Position numbers and translations under genes: made by a program. 64,000 nt of DNA from Cololabis saira (lineage: Eukaryota; Chordata; Actinopteri; Beloniformes; Belonidae): NCBI RefSeq assembly GCF_033807715.1, contig NC_084591.1, positions 28,058,090-28,122,089 of the forward strand. Reading direction: 5' to 3'. Shown here in pieces: positions 37,651 to 51,904 of the stretch. Each line of letters opens with the position of its first letter. Positions within the stretch are counted from its first letter, which is position 1. The notes beneath the pieces are model-generated. The model saw nothing but the letters and a program-made list of their open reading frames with translations, was not told the origin of the DNA and searched no databases.

Positions 37651-38563
37651 AGGAGACAAATTATGAGGGGTGGGTCTGTTTTTCTCAGTTTTAGTGTATT
37701 TGTATCTATAATAATGATTTACAACACTGGTACAGCGCACGGGGTCCTGTTACATCACAGGAAGAGCGCAAAGAAGAATTCCCCATCCTCCCCATCTTTA
37801 CGTCCACCAAACTCTGAATCACGTTGTATTTTCTGTACTTCGCCTTGGCCTGTCAAAAACCATTTTCCATACCAGTTGTATAGTTGATGCAACCTCAGAG
37901 AGAAGTGAACTAATATTTTTTTTTCCCTTTTAGTTGGAAAGTCTGATTATTTTTTTAAAAGTCTGCACCAGAAGACACTACTAAAAGAACACTTGACAAC
38001 ACGGAAAATGTAGCTCACATACAGTTCTTACATTAACGTCCAGAAACCTAGACAAAACACTAAGACAGAGGCCGACAGTGAAGCTTGTGGTTTATTGTGA
38101 CAAAGCGGGTATAATCACCTTTTGACTGGTTTATTACGCAGTGTTCTCCAACCTTAGCCAGTTAATCACATGACTCACAAGAGTGAGCCTAAACTAAAGA
38201 TGGGTACCAACTTTTAGTGGCTGAACCTATGAGAGGTGTCTTTGAATTTAAGAATAAAATTTTAATTCAAGCTTTTTTTCCCCCCAATCACTTCGTAGTT
38301 TGGTGGTATGAGCTCTCAGGCTGGGTACCGTCTCTAGACATAGTGCAGATCTCAGAAAAACCACATCCCGTGAAGGAGGCGTGGAGTGGAGTGGCTCACT
38401 CCACCCCATGAAACCAGTTGCTATGAAAAGAGCATGACATTTAGGGTTGAAAAGGGAGGCGTGGTACTGTATTCTTGTGGTATTTGGACTTTGAGACATT
38501 TCATAGACTTTTCATTAAGCTCTCAGGAAATGATGTCAGCTTGTGGGGAAAAAGATGTCTCCT
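37651..38563. mobile_element. TTAA-flanked non-autonomous DNA transposon (913 bp)
   Basis: The ends are AGGAGACAAATTATG on the left and, inverted, AGGAGACATCTTTTTCC on the right. Both are bordered by TTAA (37647-37650 and 38564-38567). The AAAGGAGACA terminus is familiar from fish genomes. TTAA duplication suggests piggyBac, but TTA or TAA (PIF/Harbinger) cannot be excluded because the border is palindromic. No transposase frame is seen. Confidence 0.6.
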
Positions 38564-38569
38564 TTAAAT

Positions 38570-39448
38570 GTGAGTAAATGTAAGCCTGATTATTCAGTTC
38601 AGAGTCGGCTCATGGGTTTATCAGTTAGGTCCAATCAGTCCTTTCACACAATGAACTTGTGCTCCTGTTCGATCAAACTGTTCAGTAAACTTCAGGGGGA
38701 GGAGTGTGTGGTTGGAAACCTCGATTAAAAAGTTTGATTGAGTAAAAGCTTTATTTATGGAGCAAAGTTAATACTCATCTGCACAACAAACTCCCCCCTT
38801 TCAAGTCTCTTCATTTGTGTTTTAAAAATTCTGTATTTTGATAAGATAAGCTCTTATAACAGAAAAAGCTGACTCACTAAAGATGGTTAAGGCTGTAAAC
38901 TTTATGTCTTTACTTTACAGGCGTCTCCTGATTTCTGATCCATTCAGAAGTGCCGGTGAGCAGAGATGAAAGCAGCGTTGAATGACCCTCACGCCCTCTG
39001 ATATCACTGCTCAGGTGTGGCCTTGCTCTGTTATGGTCCTGACATCCGCCACTTCCACTCTGCACTCTTTCACTATCCACCGCAGCACCACACAGCGCCG
39101 GTCGCCTGACTGACTCATTCATGTTAGTTCATGTCCGACTGACACTGGATATGTGTCACTGAGCTGCCGGATCCTGTGTGGATCAACAGGAGGAAGCGTT
39201 AAGAAGCCAGATGTCGTTGATTTTTCCCCGGCTGCCTATTGTGTCCCACCGGGGGATCAGAAACACATCAGTGACCTCGGTATTCTTTCCAGATAACTGC
39301 ACCAGCATGGGAGTGCGAGCGTAGTCAAAGCACCCACTTCAGGACTTCCTGCCTTGCCTGTCTGTCGCTCTCCCTTCAGAGACATCTTGGTGATCTCCTG
39401 CCCGCAGGAAGCTGGATGTCACTGAGGAATCACCAGCAATCATCACCA

Positions 39449-39527
<79 letters not shown>

Positions 39528-41210
39528 AGCTCTCCACAGATGGTGGCTACCTCCCTGTGTGGCCCTGATCAACAAACCCACCTACATAAGCTCTCACACA
39601 TCAGCACCATCTATAATACAGATGTAATGGAGGCCTGCTGACTCCTGACTCATTCTAAACAACCAGCATGTTCAGTTTCCACCGCATGCAGGTTTGCACA
39701 GGAGTAAAATGTGGGGGAAAGTTTACCGCTCTGTCCTCAATGAAAACAACAGCTCTCGTGTGCAGTGATTCCCCCCGGCCTCTGCGGAGAGAAGACACAT
39801 CCTCTAGTCTTTTCCTCCCTCCTTCCTTCCTTCCCTCCCTTCTTTTGTTTCAGGGGCTTCTCCACTTGGTGTCTGGCAATATACGTCTGAGTTGACATGC
39901 TTTTGTGTGTGTGTGTGTGTGTGTGTTTAGAGGGATATTGTGGTGGCTGCTTGCAGGCATGCCTAGGGAGTGATTCAGCATGTGGTTGGGTCGGTGCTCA
40001 TATGAAGGAGTCTGCTTGCCAGCCGAGAGCCACGAGTGCATGTCTGAGGGTGTGAAGTCATTATTTATTTTACTTGGTAATATGACTAATACATCTTGGG
40101 AGGAAAAAGGGCGAGAGAATGGGTCAATAATGGAGGAGGCAGTAACGGGAGAGGCGTGGATAAAGCTGCCGTCTTCGCCCTATCCTCTGTGATTCTTCAC
40201 ATGAACCGGGGTTCTGGGTTTCGTATCCCTGTAATAAACTATCCATGTATTATACACTGCAGACAGTGATGGATGAGTTCAAAACGTTGTAATCCACAGA
40301 AGCAATAAAAGTCAAACCCGTCACTCTTTTTCTGTTTCTCAGGCTTGTGGGAAAGTACAACTATTTCTGGAGGGAATTGGGCTTTGTGGTGGAGTGCTGG
40401 GGATGTGTTGTGACAGCCTCAGGTTCATATCAGTGCACTCGGGTTCTCACTGTCCCACAATGTCACAACAAATCCCTCCGAGACTGAGAGGAGGACAGAT
40501 AATGTGCCACCTGCAACAACTGAAGGAGGGATTTGATCACAAAATAGAGACAAAAAGTAAATAATAGGTTTTAAAGCAATTCTTTTGTTTCTGCATAGCA
40601 TGTTTACTTCAGAGTGATGTACCTTTGTAGCCAAGGGCTCATGGGTGTGACAAGACAGCAGGTGGAAGGACCAGAAAATCTCAAATTTTGGAAGTCATGT
40701 CCAGACATGAAGCGGTTGAATGTTTACAGCGAGTCACTTTAGAAACACACACTCATATAGTGAGAATAAGTTGGTACATGTTTGAAATGATCCCTTGCAT
40801 CCTTACCTAACGAGACATTGTATAATGTCTGACAGGACTGCAGAGCCGTGATTGAAGAAATGAGAAATCGTACCTGCTGCACTCACCATAAATATTAGCT
40901 CAATAAACAGTTTTTTGATTATATTTTTTGATTCTCATCATTTTGCATGATTTTACAAATTATAATAATACATAAATAAAAAAAATTGACTGGGACGGAG
41001 GTGTCAATAAAGGTGTGGCTTCTTTAAATAGTCACATATAAAGGTTTCTACCAAGAACACTAAATTATCAAACTCAAATTGGCAGCCATTCTCGTACCAA
41101 TTGTGAATGCTACATGATGTTGCCAAGAAGTTGTCCAAAGGAAAAATGATGAGTTAAAATGATGATGTTTTTGAAAATAAACCTAGAAGTTGCAACATTG
41201 GAAAATTAGT
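38570..41210. other. intergenic, two microsatellites, no gene
   Basis: Holds an (AC)n run at 39451-39527, a (GT)n run at 39904-39926 and otherwise unremarkable sequence. Short frames here lack splice context. Confidence 0.5.
39451..39527 (+). repeat. (AC)n microsatellite, 77 bp
   Basis: Pure CA dinucleotide run. Confidence 0.95.
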
Positions 41211-41340
41211 AAGGTGATTAGTAGGAATGGGCGATATTTTACTGTACACGATAAACCGTCATAAAAATTCCCCACGGTAAGAATTTGTCATCTCGCGGTA
41301 AAAACGATACATTCCTGTTGATGACGTTTTTGTGTAAAAC

Positions 41341-41380
41341 TGATTTATAGTTCTGCGTTAAATCCACGCACAACGTACGT
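41341..41380 (+). mobile_element. fragment of the foldback MITE family, nested
   Basis: The words GATTTATAGTTCTGCGTTAA and ACGCACAACGTACGTG match one arm of the elements at 35996-36145 and 50204-50344. The other arm is missing and the GAAA satellite begins where it should continue. Confidence 0.6.
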
Positions 41381-41983
<603 letters not shown>

Positions 41984-42832
41984 AATTCCCGTTGATGACG
42001 TTTTTGTATTGGTATTTTTTTCGTTATCGGGATAGATGCCAGAAATTATCGTGATACATTTTTTAGTCCATACCGCCCATCCCTAGTGATTAGTGAGTAG
42101 GAGGTCCAGGGATATACCGGATGATTGGGATAAAGGATTAAAAGTCACTATCAGAATTATTAGTTTATTGGTATAGTGAGGATTAAAAGTATAGAGGAGG
42201 ATCAGAGAAGATGGTGTGTGTGGGGGAGTGAAGATCTGTTTGTGAGACACATCTGTCACTGGAGATGCTCCTGGTTGTTCCGGTGGGAAACACACCACAG
42301 TCCTGGCTGCAGTTTGGCAGTTGTTAGTGTTCCTGCTGCCTCTAGACGTTCTGATGACGGATCATCTCTCACTGCACCTGTGATGAGCTGATTGGAGTTC
42401 AAAGCCATCCTCATCCACTTTTAATGCCTTATTGCCATTTCACACAGCATTCATATCGTCCCTGTTATGCCATCAAAGGTGGAACTGAGGTGTAATAACG
42501 CAAGAACAAAATGTCACTGTTACAACAGCAAAGCAGAGCAACGGTAAAACAAAGACGGAAAGACCTGGCTGTGTGAACGGCACTTCAGGGTCTCGGAGTA
42601 GGGGGCTCCATCTTTGAAAGTTATTGACGTGAACCCCCTGTGGGGGTAGAAGGAAAGAAGGCCGGATAAAGATAGCTTGTGTGTTGGTGACGACTTTCAT
42701 CACAGCTGGTGAAAACCTCCTTCAAAAGTGAACGGTACTTAGTCACCTTAACAACAGGGAGCAGAACGGATGAGCTGCATGTGATCGGCCGTTGACAACG
42801 CCGAAAAAGCCTGCAGGTAACAGCTGCACACT

Positions 42833-42833
<1 letters not shown>

Positions 42834-42914
<81 letters not shown>
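42834..42914 (+). repeat. (AC)n microsatellite, 81 bp
   Basis: Pure AC run. Together with the (GT)n run starting 86 bp later it forms a long inverted repeat. Confidence 0.95.
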
Positions 42915-42915
<1 letters not shown>

Positions 42916-42998
42916 CCTCCTCCTCAGTGACATGCCCTTGTGATGAGACTCTGCAGCTATTTGAGGCATTGTTCTGATAAGCCCTGCGTGTGTTTGTA

Positions 42999-43000
<2 letters not shown>

Positions 43001-43062
<62 letters not shown>
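43001..43062 (+). repeat. (GT)n microsatellite, 62 bp
   Basis: Pure TG run, complementary in orientation to the AC run at 42834-42914. Confidence 0.95.
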
Positions 43063-43063
<1 letters not shown>

Positions 43064-45662
43064 CCATGCCGGCATTCTACAGCGTGGGAAAAAGAACAAA
43101 TGGCTGATGAGGACTGCACTCAAACACAATACTTCAGAAGGACCAGTGACAACAGATGTGGGTGCAGTCTTACATGATTTAATGTCTTAAGAGCAAAAGG
43201 ACATTTGCTGCGTGATAGCAGCAAAAGATGTAAAAAAACATTTTAAATGTGACATTTACCTCACATTTTCCATCATCAGCCAGCTAGTTTTCGTGTGTTA
43301 CTGTTGACTAAGTATGCTTGGTGTCTAAAAAAGGAGTGAGAAAAAAAGTAAAGATAAGAATGGTCGAGCATACGTCAAACAAGAAACTAAATCTGAGGTG
43401 TTCCAGGAAAATCTAAGTCACAAAGGTTTGACTGTACACGCAAACCTGGAGGACAAAGGTGCAGCAACTTATGAAACACCACCCCTCCAGCCTCCTGAGG
43501 TGGATTTTGTTGCAAGCTGGCATTGATTTCTGCACGACTTGACGTGCCAGATCATTCGATATGCAGAACCTTGATTCGATCTCCTGCTGTGGACACAAAC
43601 GCATACAGTGGCTCTAATCCCAATATGACACATTCTCTTGTGTGCTGGTGTAGATTCATTGTCATTCAGATCACGGTAATCCTCAAAGGCCTGACACCAA
43701 GGCAATGTTGTGATCACAGTCCTGCAAATCTTTTAAGAATCCAAACTGGCCTGCAGGAGGAGGTTTCGCACCACATGTTTTGATGAGTATAAATAAGACT
43801 GAATTGATCCCAGAATATCCCAACTCCAGGATGCTTTCCAGCCAGAATGAACCATCGGATAGATATCATTGTTAAACAAATGTTCTCACCCCACCACTAT
43901 ATGTTCTATATTGTTGCCCTTTGCAGCGGGCTCCACTGTTTCTGCATTTACCTGGGGATTTTTCTGCATAGTTCACACTCAAAAGCGTGAAGTATGCAGT
44001 TTATGATAGGCACATTTTTTCACACATCACATCAGCCAAGACTCCAGCGAGGCCACGCCTTAGGGTGTCCAGCACCTCATTCTTGCCAACTTGATGTTGT
44101 AAAGAATGGCAGGTATGCAGGTCTGCAATCCTTCTCCGTGCCAGGAATGAGGCATTCACTTTTGCTGCTGCATAGCTTCATTCAGGCTTAAATGATACAG
44201 TCTTCCGTTGACACAATCTAATCTGTGGTGGGAAAAGACTTGACAGTCAGACCTTTGTTTATGTATCCCTGTCCTTGTGCTGTCCAAGTCTGACCCGTGA
44301 ATCAAGTTTGTCTTGACACTGATGATGACCCATCCTGTCTCGAGAAATAATTTGAAATTAAACAGAATAATACCTTTTAGTCTTATAAATTGTATAGGAA
44401 GAGTGATAAATAATGAATCGGCCACGATTCTTCCTCTTTACCCAGAACAAATCTGGCAAGTTTAAATCTGGCTGGATTTCATCCATCAAACTCAACTATT
44501 TGAATTCTGTTAATTATTGATGAGAACCATGTGACGCAGTTTCCAATAAGTGAACGACTTCAACACAAACTGATTTGACCTTCTTATAAATGACTCTCAA
44601 CAAACCAAAGCATGAAGCATCAAATAATATTTACATTTATTCAAACAAGGCTTGCCTCTTTTAGCTCTGTTCGGCACTCCCCTTACGAGAGCCATTCCTC
44701 TACGTCTACCGGTAATACCGACCGACAGCTTTATATGTGCTTGGAAGACGAGGAGCGTGATTCAGGTTAAACATGCCACACCTAGTTCCCTGTTCATTCA
44801 TCAATCCATTCACAAACCCAGACGGAGGTGTGCTGCACTGAAGCCGTACCATGACTGGGTGTGAAGCTTTTTCCCCAGAGAGACAAACACAAAGGAAACT
44901 GGCCATAATAAAATGAATCGTATAAAATTAGCACATTTATAGTGGTTGTTGTTTGTAATCTATCTTTGAGTGCACAAAAACAGAAAAAGAAGAGAACAAA
45001 AAAGAGCAAAGTGTGCCTTCAGCATGAGAGATTGTACAAATCCATCTCACAACATGTTTAAAAGATTACGACAGTAACGACTCCGTCTTTGTGTCATCAC
45101 AAGCCGCTCAACAGTCAGTGGTTTGGTAATCTGCCCACGCCTTTTTCTACTGCCACTTACTGTTCTTCCTCCTACGGTTCAGAGTGGTTATAACATTCAC
45201 ATGGACTGAAAATGCCCCGTTTATACTCAGATGGACAACTTTAAGTGGGCTGAGAAAGAAAAAGAAAAGAAAATGTGTTTGAGCCAAGAACTGTCAAAAT
45301 CCCTTCATATTTCCAGAGCTGACGCCCACACAACATTCAGGCACAAAGGTTAACTGTAAAACCCAGCCCGACGTGTTAGTCACTGCCGTGTTCGTTCTCG
45401 TTCCTGGAGGAGATTATTTATTATTTACCACCTTAAAGATGTTGGCCTGCCTGAACAGAGGATTGCCTGAGCTGTCTGCTGTGTGTGTTGATGCTGGTTT
45501 GTACGTGCACCGTAAATGTTGGCAGAGGAAGTTGGGATCAATAAACATGTCTTGTGTAGCTGAAGTTTGTTGTGAACTGCACACATAATTACACCCCTAG
45601 GTTTTGTTTTCTTCCAACCACGTAAGCTCAAGCTCAACCGAAGAGTAAAGGTTTATGAAATG

Positions 45663-45666
<4 letters not shown>

Positions 45667-45730
<64 letters not shown>

Positions 45731-45793
45731 AGAGAGAGACAAAGAGAGAGAGAGACAAAGAGAGAAAGAGAGACAGAGTGAGAGAGACAGACA
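45667..45793 (+). repeat. (GA)n microsatellite
   Basis: A pure GA run to about 45726, then imperfect GAGAGACAAAG units. A purine-only strand of this length is triplex-prone. Confidence 0.95.
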
Positions 45794-46149
45794 GGTTAGT
45801 AAAGGGATGCACCAGCCAGGTAAAGCTGAATAAACTTATTACTTAGAAGTTAAACACATGTAAATTCGGCCCTGACACACCTCTGGTAAGTAAACAGAGA
45901 AACAAACCAGACAACCAAATAAACTTTAGAGCTTTCAGGGACAGAAAAAAGGGTTATTATATATTATATATTCTTTCTCTGAAATTTCATTTGATTTGTT
46001 AACACACATCCAAAAAGGTGATTTTTTTTTAATTATACAATATAACTGTCATTCCAAATTCTCCTCATTGTCCTTGTTCTGTCACGATTCAAAGTCGATC
46101 GGCCCTTGGGGGCCCCCTTCTAGCTCAGGGCCCCAAGGATTTGCTTGGT

Positions 46150-46800
46150 AGGCCTGTTGGTAAGCGAGCCTCTATTTACCCTACCAGTGTCCAAGCGCCA
46201 ACCATCTTACTTCGGCATTGACGCTCATGCGGACCTAAGTCTCGCTTTTGCAGTTCTTCGACTGACTGTTAGAGGCTGGCTGCAAAAGAGAAGTCAGTTT
46301 CCATTAACTCCAATGTTAAAATGTCTGAGTTTAGAGCAGAAATTACACACATAATTACAAAAAAACCCAAAACATTTTGGTCTGAATCTTTTGATTTCAC
46401 ATCCATGACAACTCTGAGGGGGCGAATATTTTTGTACATAGGAGAGTTTATGTCAAGCCATACATTTCTTTCTAGAATGATTGATTGGCAGTCGGCTAAA
46501 TCAGTCGCCTGCAATTATCCCTTCCTCATCTGTAATCGTCCTGCTACCACACTTTGCGAAGCAACCACCTGTTATTTTCTATTTCGCCGTCGAGTTGACA
46601 TGTTAAATGGTGCATCCTGCTGGAAACATCTCACGGCACCTCTGCAGATATTTTGGCGGGGTTCAGGTAAAAGAGCTGGGAGCAAAACTAACTTGAACTA
46701 ACTGGCACCCCATATGAAGAAAAACTGGCTTCAAAACCTGTCTTCAGAAACCAGTGAGTCACATGACCCAATGCTTCATCCATTGTTATATTCAGTGTAT
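46150..46800 (-). repeat. dispersed repeat family, copy B (inverted)
   Basis: Read on the minus strand it carries the same order of landmarks as copies A and C: GTTTTGAAGCCAGTTTTTC, the GGAAACATC/GCAGG region, TTTCTGCTCTAAACT, CAGTCGAAGAACTGCA and GAGCGTCAATGCCG. A 126-codon frame on the plus strand is accidental. This copy is not interrupted. Confidence 0.55.
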
Positions 46801-46804
46801 GGCA

Positions 46805-49535
46805 GTGTCTAAGCGTTCATTTTTTTCATTTATTCATACCTGCACAAGATTTGATGGTCATTCATTCAGAAGCTGCTGAGACACGAGCGATGGACCAAGT
46901 AGCTGACACAGCCCTCCACGGAGCTCCTGAATGCAGATAAATCGTAATGTTGGTGCATTATGTATAGGCTGGTAAATGTGCTTAATGATCATAATGCGCT
47001 AAATGAGATCTCTACTTGGAACATGAATCACCATCGAGTGTGAATCACCATCAGCAACATTATCAGATCTTAGAGGTAATGGGCTCTTTATCAGGCTGCC
47101 AGTTTGGCTCTTGGAGCTCAGAACACCAACTCAGCGTCAGCAGCATAAAGCAGCCCTCTATTTCCCTTTCTCTCTGGAACTCAGTCTTACTCACAGCACT
47201 TCCGATTGGGAGGAAACTAAACATAAGATCCCACACAGACAACACTGTTCTCACTCTCCTATGTGTGCTGACATGCAGAAGGGCAGCCAGATGCACCTAG
47301 AGGCCACGAGTGTGTCGCTGGGCGCAGCTGCGCCATGGAGGAAGCTCGGAGAGAGACTGCTCCCTTTTTACACTCCTGCTGGATGAGGATGAGACGGCGG
47401 CTCCAAGCTTCGCTCAGGAACAACCCCAGCAGTGTCAATACTCCTTTGTTCCACTTCTTTGTTTCGTTCTCCTGCTGCGCACATGTGCACAGTGTAGAGC
47501 GCTGAGTTCATTTGACAGAATCTGGTCCATGTGTTGTCTTTCTTCCCTCTCTTTGTCCACACACCCATGGACACTTGATAAAACATCATCAAACAGCTGG
47601 GGAGGCGTGTGCGCAGGATGTTGAGAGAGTATGGAACATAAAGCCTCACTGTTGTTTCTCTTTTTACATTTATTTTTAATTCCTCCATCTTTCAGCAAGA
47701 ACCGAATGAGCTGATTTTTCCAATAAATTACAAATTCAGTTCAAAAGTCTAAACTCGTCTAGTTTTGTGGACGTGTTTACAACCATACACGGATAAGACA
47801 GCGCTTGCTTTTGGGTTATTTATCTGAACATCCATCATAGATACAGGTGAATTATTCTGCACTAATGTGGACATACAGGTGCTCAAATAACTGTCTTAAA
47901 ATAGATTTGTTAAAAAAAAAAAAAGTATTTCCTTTACCCCTTCATCTTGTTCAGAAACAGCAGGACAGACAATAGGTGTTTATTCTGTTCATATGAGGCA
48001 TTTTTCAAAGACTTTAAGAATAAAGAATAAAACAAACTCATCACTATAAACAACAATTATCTCTTATATTTCCTTCACCTTGAAGATTTCATTCGCTGAA
48101 CTCTGTATTTAGAGATCAGAGAATGAAGCTTTGGATTACATTGGAACACTAGAAACAACACAGCAAATGTATGTACAGAAGTATAATATAGGCATTTGGA
48201 TCACTATATCTCCACTGTGTAGTTCCTTTACCCCTGGCCTTTTTATTTAAATTGCAGAAATGAGCTTTCAGCCATAATCAGACTCCTTGTTACAGTGGGC
48301 CGATCCACCGCCCCACACATCAGCCCCGGCCTGAATAGTGCCTTGTTCTCAGGTCTTAAAGTAAAATCCCCAAAAATTACAGTCACAGGCTGTCGAGAGA
48401 TTTCGCTCTGCAGTTCAAATTCTTTGGAGGGATCAGAATTCAAAGATGATTTATTATTCCCTTCATAATATGAAATCCCCTAAGGCAGTTTTCAAGCTTT
48501 TAAGAGATAGCTTGGATGGTGACCTGAGCCATGTTGGACAACATGCTGCTTTCTCACCATCTCAAGTTGATGCCTGTTCTCTCTTGAAGACAGCTGCATT
48601 AACACGAATAACTCTTTAGTGTTGCTTTGACGAGCTGACAGGATAACACGCTGGCTATCTGCACTTCGAAGGAAACCTGGGTTGCTGGGATACAGTTTTC
48701 CCATGCACCACCGGAGCCTTTCTGTAAAATCTCCCACAAACATGAAAAGACTTGCAGAAAAGTACAGCTGCCTAGCCCGAGGCTCACGCCACTGCTCTAG
48801 GTCTTGACAGTCATGTGCCAACCATCACCTGATATCTAACAGCAAGGTCCCATGTGTGAATATTCAGTGTCATGTCACATGTGCTGTTAACAGATGGTCC
48901 ATTTATCTAAGGAAAGGTTTTTAAAAATCCCTCTATAGCTTTAACTTTAGCTGTTAGGAAGGGCCTTGACAACGCAGCTTCACTGGCTCAACTGTATGGG
49001 GAGCCATTAGGGACAGTATTAGCACATCTTTCAAGCCAAACTCTGTACCATACCATGCTGACATCGTTGTCCCGGGCCCCATCTTTAGGACCGTCGCATA
49101 GCCTGTCTTCAGAGTGCATCATGTTACACCCTAAAATACCTACTGCTGATGAAAAGCACCGGTATTCCAAGGAAATAGATCCATATTTGCTTTCAAGCGA
49201 ACTGCTGACTCCCCTAAAGTTTAGTAAAACACTGCCAAATTTTTTTACATTTCATCCACAATCCCTCTCAATACACCGGGGAGGTGCTCACGGCATCCAA
49301 AAGGTATAATCTTGATGAGAAGAAGATGTTCTTTATCACAGGAAGGGTAAGTAGCAGACAGTCAAACAAACAGGATTAATGTTAGATATTAGCGTAAGCC
49401 ATATTTACATTAGCATCATCGGTGTGGCGGATGTTGCATGTATGACTCCAACCACTAGGTGGAGTCTCGTACCAGTGTTAACCTGCTGGGAGATTATGAA
49501 AACAGGAGTTATTACGCACATATAGGTCTCTGTGT
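46805..49535. other. intergenic, no gene supported
   Basis: Short frames occur on both strands (for example 48492-48821, minus) but none has splice context or family motifs. Confidence 0.45.
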
Positions 49536-49543
49536 GCTTTTAA

Positions 49544-50833
49544 AGCAGCACAATGTAACTTTCAGCTTTTCTGAGTTTGGCGGCATCTTTTGGACAAAAG
49601 CGGTATTGTTTTACCAGAAAGAACACTACGTTTCCCATGAGCACCAGCGCGTACTGCCGGAAAACTCCTGTCCCGTCGCTGCATTTGTTTTGATGAGAGG
49701 AGACGGGATGCTTTTCTGTTTCACCAAGTGAACAGACATAACGCAAAAAAAAAGATGTTAAACTGCTGGAAAGGAACTGGAATTTACCGGGATACCTTAA
49801 ACAAGGAAGCCAGGGAGCGGTATATGGAGAAAATAATGATTATTAATTATAATAATAATTAATCCCTACTGAAGACCCATGTGTTTCAATACATTTGTAT
49901 AATAGTACAACATACAGTACATGTTTTGTATCCCTCTTACTTCTCTTTTCTTTTCTTTGACTGCTATATTATGCTGAAGAGGCTCCGAGGCGTGAGCAAT
50001 ATTTTTGTTTTCCTCGTGAGATTATTTTTTTCCTCTGCAGCTACAAATAAGAGTTAATATTTTTTCCTCAACAAACTAGTTTTATCTGAAGATTGGGGTT
50101 AATTGCACCGCAGAGAGCTGGCCAGCAACTGCGTTTGGCTGGCGAAGTGGGGAATAAAACCCGTGTTTTGATCCGACCCGTCTGTGTGAGTGTTTGTGGT
50201 TTAAGCCTGATTTATGGTTCTGCGTTAAATCGACGCAGAGCCTACGGCGTACGGTACGCGTCGACACGCACCGTACGTTGCGCGTCGCCACGTACCCTAC
50301 GCCGTAGGTCTGTGTCGATTTAACGCAGAACCATAATTCAGGCTTTACTGTGTGGAAGCCGGTGTTTGGTCGTTACAGCCGCGATCCAAAGCGAGCCGAC
50401 GACTCTTTCACTCTTTTACTTTGTTATATCAGATACTTGGCCTGCGTGGTTCTGCCTCCGAGCATGAAACCGTTGAAAAGTTAAACCATTAGGATCTTTT
50501 CCCCACGTCTGTTGTGTGGAGCTGCTGCAGCAGCAACGGGTTACCAGCTTCTGCGGAGCTGCGCTCCAAGCCCCGCCCATTTTCGTCTCGACTGCGAATC
50601 GGGAAGGAGGGGGAAGTGACGTATGCCGTAAAGCAGTCAAAGTCGTAACGATTTGTAGTTTTTTAGTGTGGCAGGGTTCCTACCATGCTCCTCAAAGTTA
50701 CATAGTGCCAGTGAAGGTGATACAGACCCCTCAGATCATGACAGAGGTGTCATTAAACCTGTTGGAAGTTGATGTACCATCACAATGACTCTGGAAATAT
50801 GATATTAAGGTGGAGAAGTTACGTAGTGTCGCT
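49544..50833. mobile_element. TTAA-flanked DNA transposon (1.29 kb) with a nested MITE
   Basis: The ends are AGCAGCACAATGTAACTT and, reverse-complemented, AGCGACACTACGTAACTT. TTAA flanks both sides (49540-49543 and 50834-50837). As with 37651-38563, piggyBac (TTAA) or Harbinger (TTA/TAA) duplications both fit. It contains the foldback MITE at 50204-50344 and no transposase frame. Confidence 0.65.
50204..50344. mobile_element. foldback PIF/Harbinger-like MITE (141 bp), nested
   Basis: A near-perfect palindrome: the left arm AGCCTGATTTATGGTTCTGC, GTTAAATCGACGCAGAGCCT and ACGGCGTACGGTACGCG pairs with the right arm ending CAGAACCATAATTCAGGCT. TTA flanks both sides (50201-50203 and 50345-50347), as expected for PIF/Harbinger. 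It sits inside the element at 49544-50833 and so inserted later. The same family is upstream of phlda2. Confidence 0.85.
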
Positions 50834-51114
50834 TTAAACAAGTTTATATGTTACAATATGGTGTCAAAAGACATGAATGGAGACGTTAACGTCGTGAATA
50901 TAGTCTGAGCTTCGAGTTAAATCTGGCAGAAAACTGGCGAACATGCATTCAAAAGTTTCAACTCTATCTCATTGCAACAGGCGTCGAAAAGAAGAGTGAG
51001 AAGGTGAAATGTGCGACATTCCTTCATGTTGCTGGAGATGAAGCGATAAGGGTATTCAATACCATGGTCTTTTATAAGATGTGGATGGTTGTGACGGGCT
51101 AAAGGAAATGTTGA

Positions 51115-51740
51115 GAGTAGGGTTGCCAACCGTCCCTTGAAAAACGTAATCGTCCCGTATTTATAAACTAATGTACACGTCCCGTATTGAGCTGAAAAGA
51201 GACGCACTTTGTCCCGTATTACTGTGAGAGTCAAAAAATGGTCATAAAATGCCAATGGAAAATGGCATTGAGCTGTTGAGTTCATGAGTTATTTTTTTCT
51301 GTTTTACTACAACAGTCTACATCAGTCTACAGTCTACAGTCTTCTACAGACTTTCGGTTTGCACTTGTTATTGCACTAAAAAGGTGCACTATTACAGGAT
51401 GGATGTTCTGCTTTCTTTCTATTGTTTTATATTAATTTATACAATTTTAAGTTAAGCAGGACAGGTTTCTGTTTAAGAAAGATACTTAGTTTATTCAGTT
51501 CATTTTTTTATTTTGTATTAAAGTGAATTGCTGGATAATTAGTTTTCTATGTGTTCATGACATTCAAAAATATGCATCTAATTCAATTCAGGTTCAAGTC
51601 AAATAGTTAAAAGATCGTTTCACATACAAAAAGGGGCTAAAAAAATTCACCACGCCAGGAAAGGTGAAGGCATTCGGGTTGGCCGGCCCTGCCGATGAGG
51701 TGTCCCTTATTTATTTTTCAGGGAGTTGGGAACCCTGCTC
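51115..51740. mobile_element. MITE with AGGGTTGCCAAC-type ends
   Basis: The left end GAGTAGGGTTGCCAACCGTC and the inverted right end GAGCAGGGTTCCCAACTCCC form imperfect TIRs. CGTCCCGTATT words recur inside the left arm. Such ends occur in fish hAT-type elements, but an 8-bp duplication is not evident here. Confidence 0.5.
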
Positions 51741-51904
51741 TTCGATGACTAAAACATGACAAGACTTGTGTGAGTTTTCGTTTGACGAGACGAGAATGCA
51801 CGCAAATGTTCGTGTGATGTGTTCAAGTATAATCGTAAAGAATTGTTAAGTAAAAAAAATATGCAGTGTTTGTTTGAAAAGATGTGTGGGCCCCTATATC
51901 AATC

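Larger units (their letters stand above)
42100..46140. other. intergenic, microsatellites, no gene
   Basis: Contains facing (AC)n and (GT)n runs at 42834-43062 and a (GA)n run at 45667-45793. No splice-supported frame or recognisable motif was seen. Confidence 0.5.

Noticed and set aside
46321..46701. 126-codon frame similar to a minus-strand frame at 52743-53027
   Set aside because: The similarity comes from copies B and C of a dispersed repeat in opposite orientation, not from a gene family.
48492..48821. 109-codon minus-strand frame
   Set aside because: No splice context or recognisable domain. The neighbouring sequence has no other exon-like segment.
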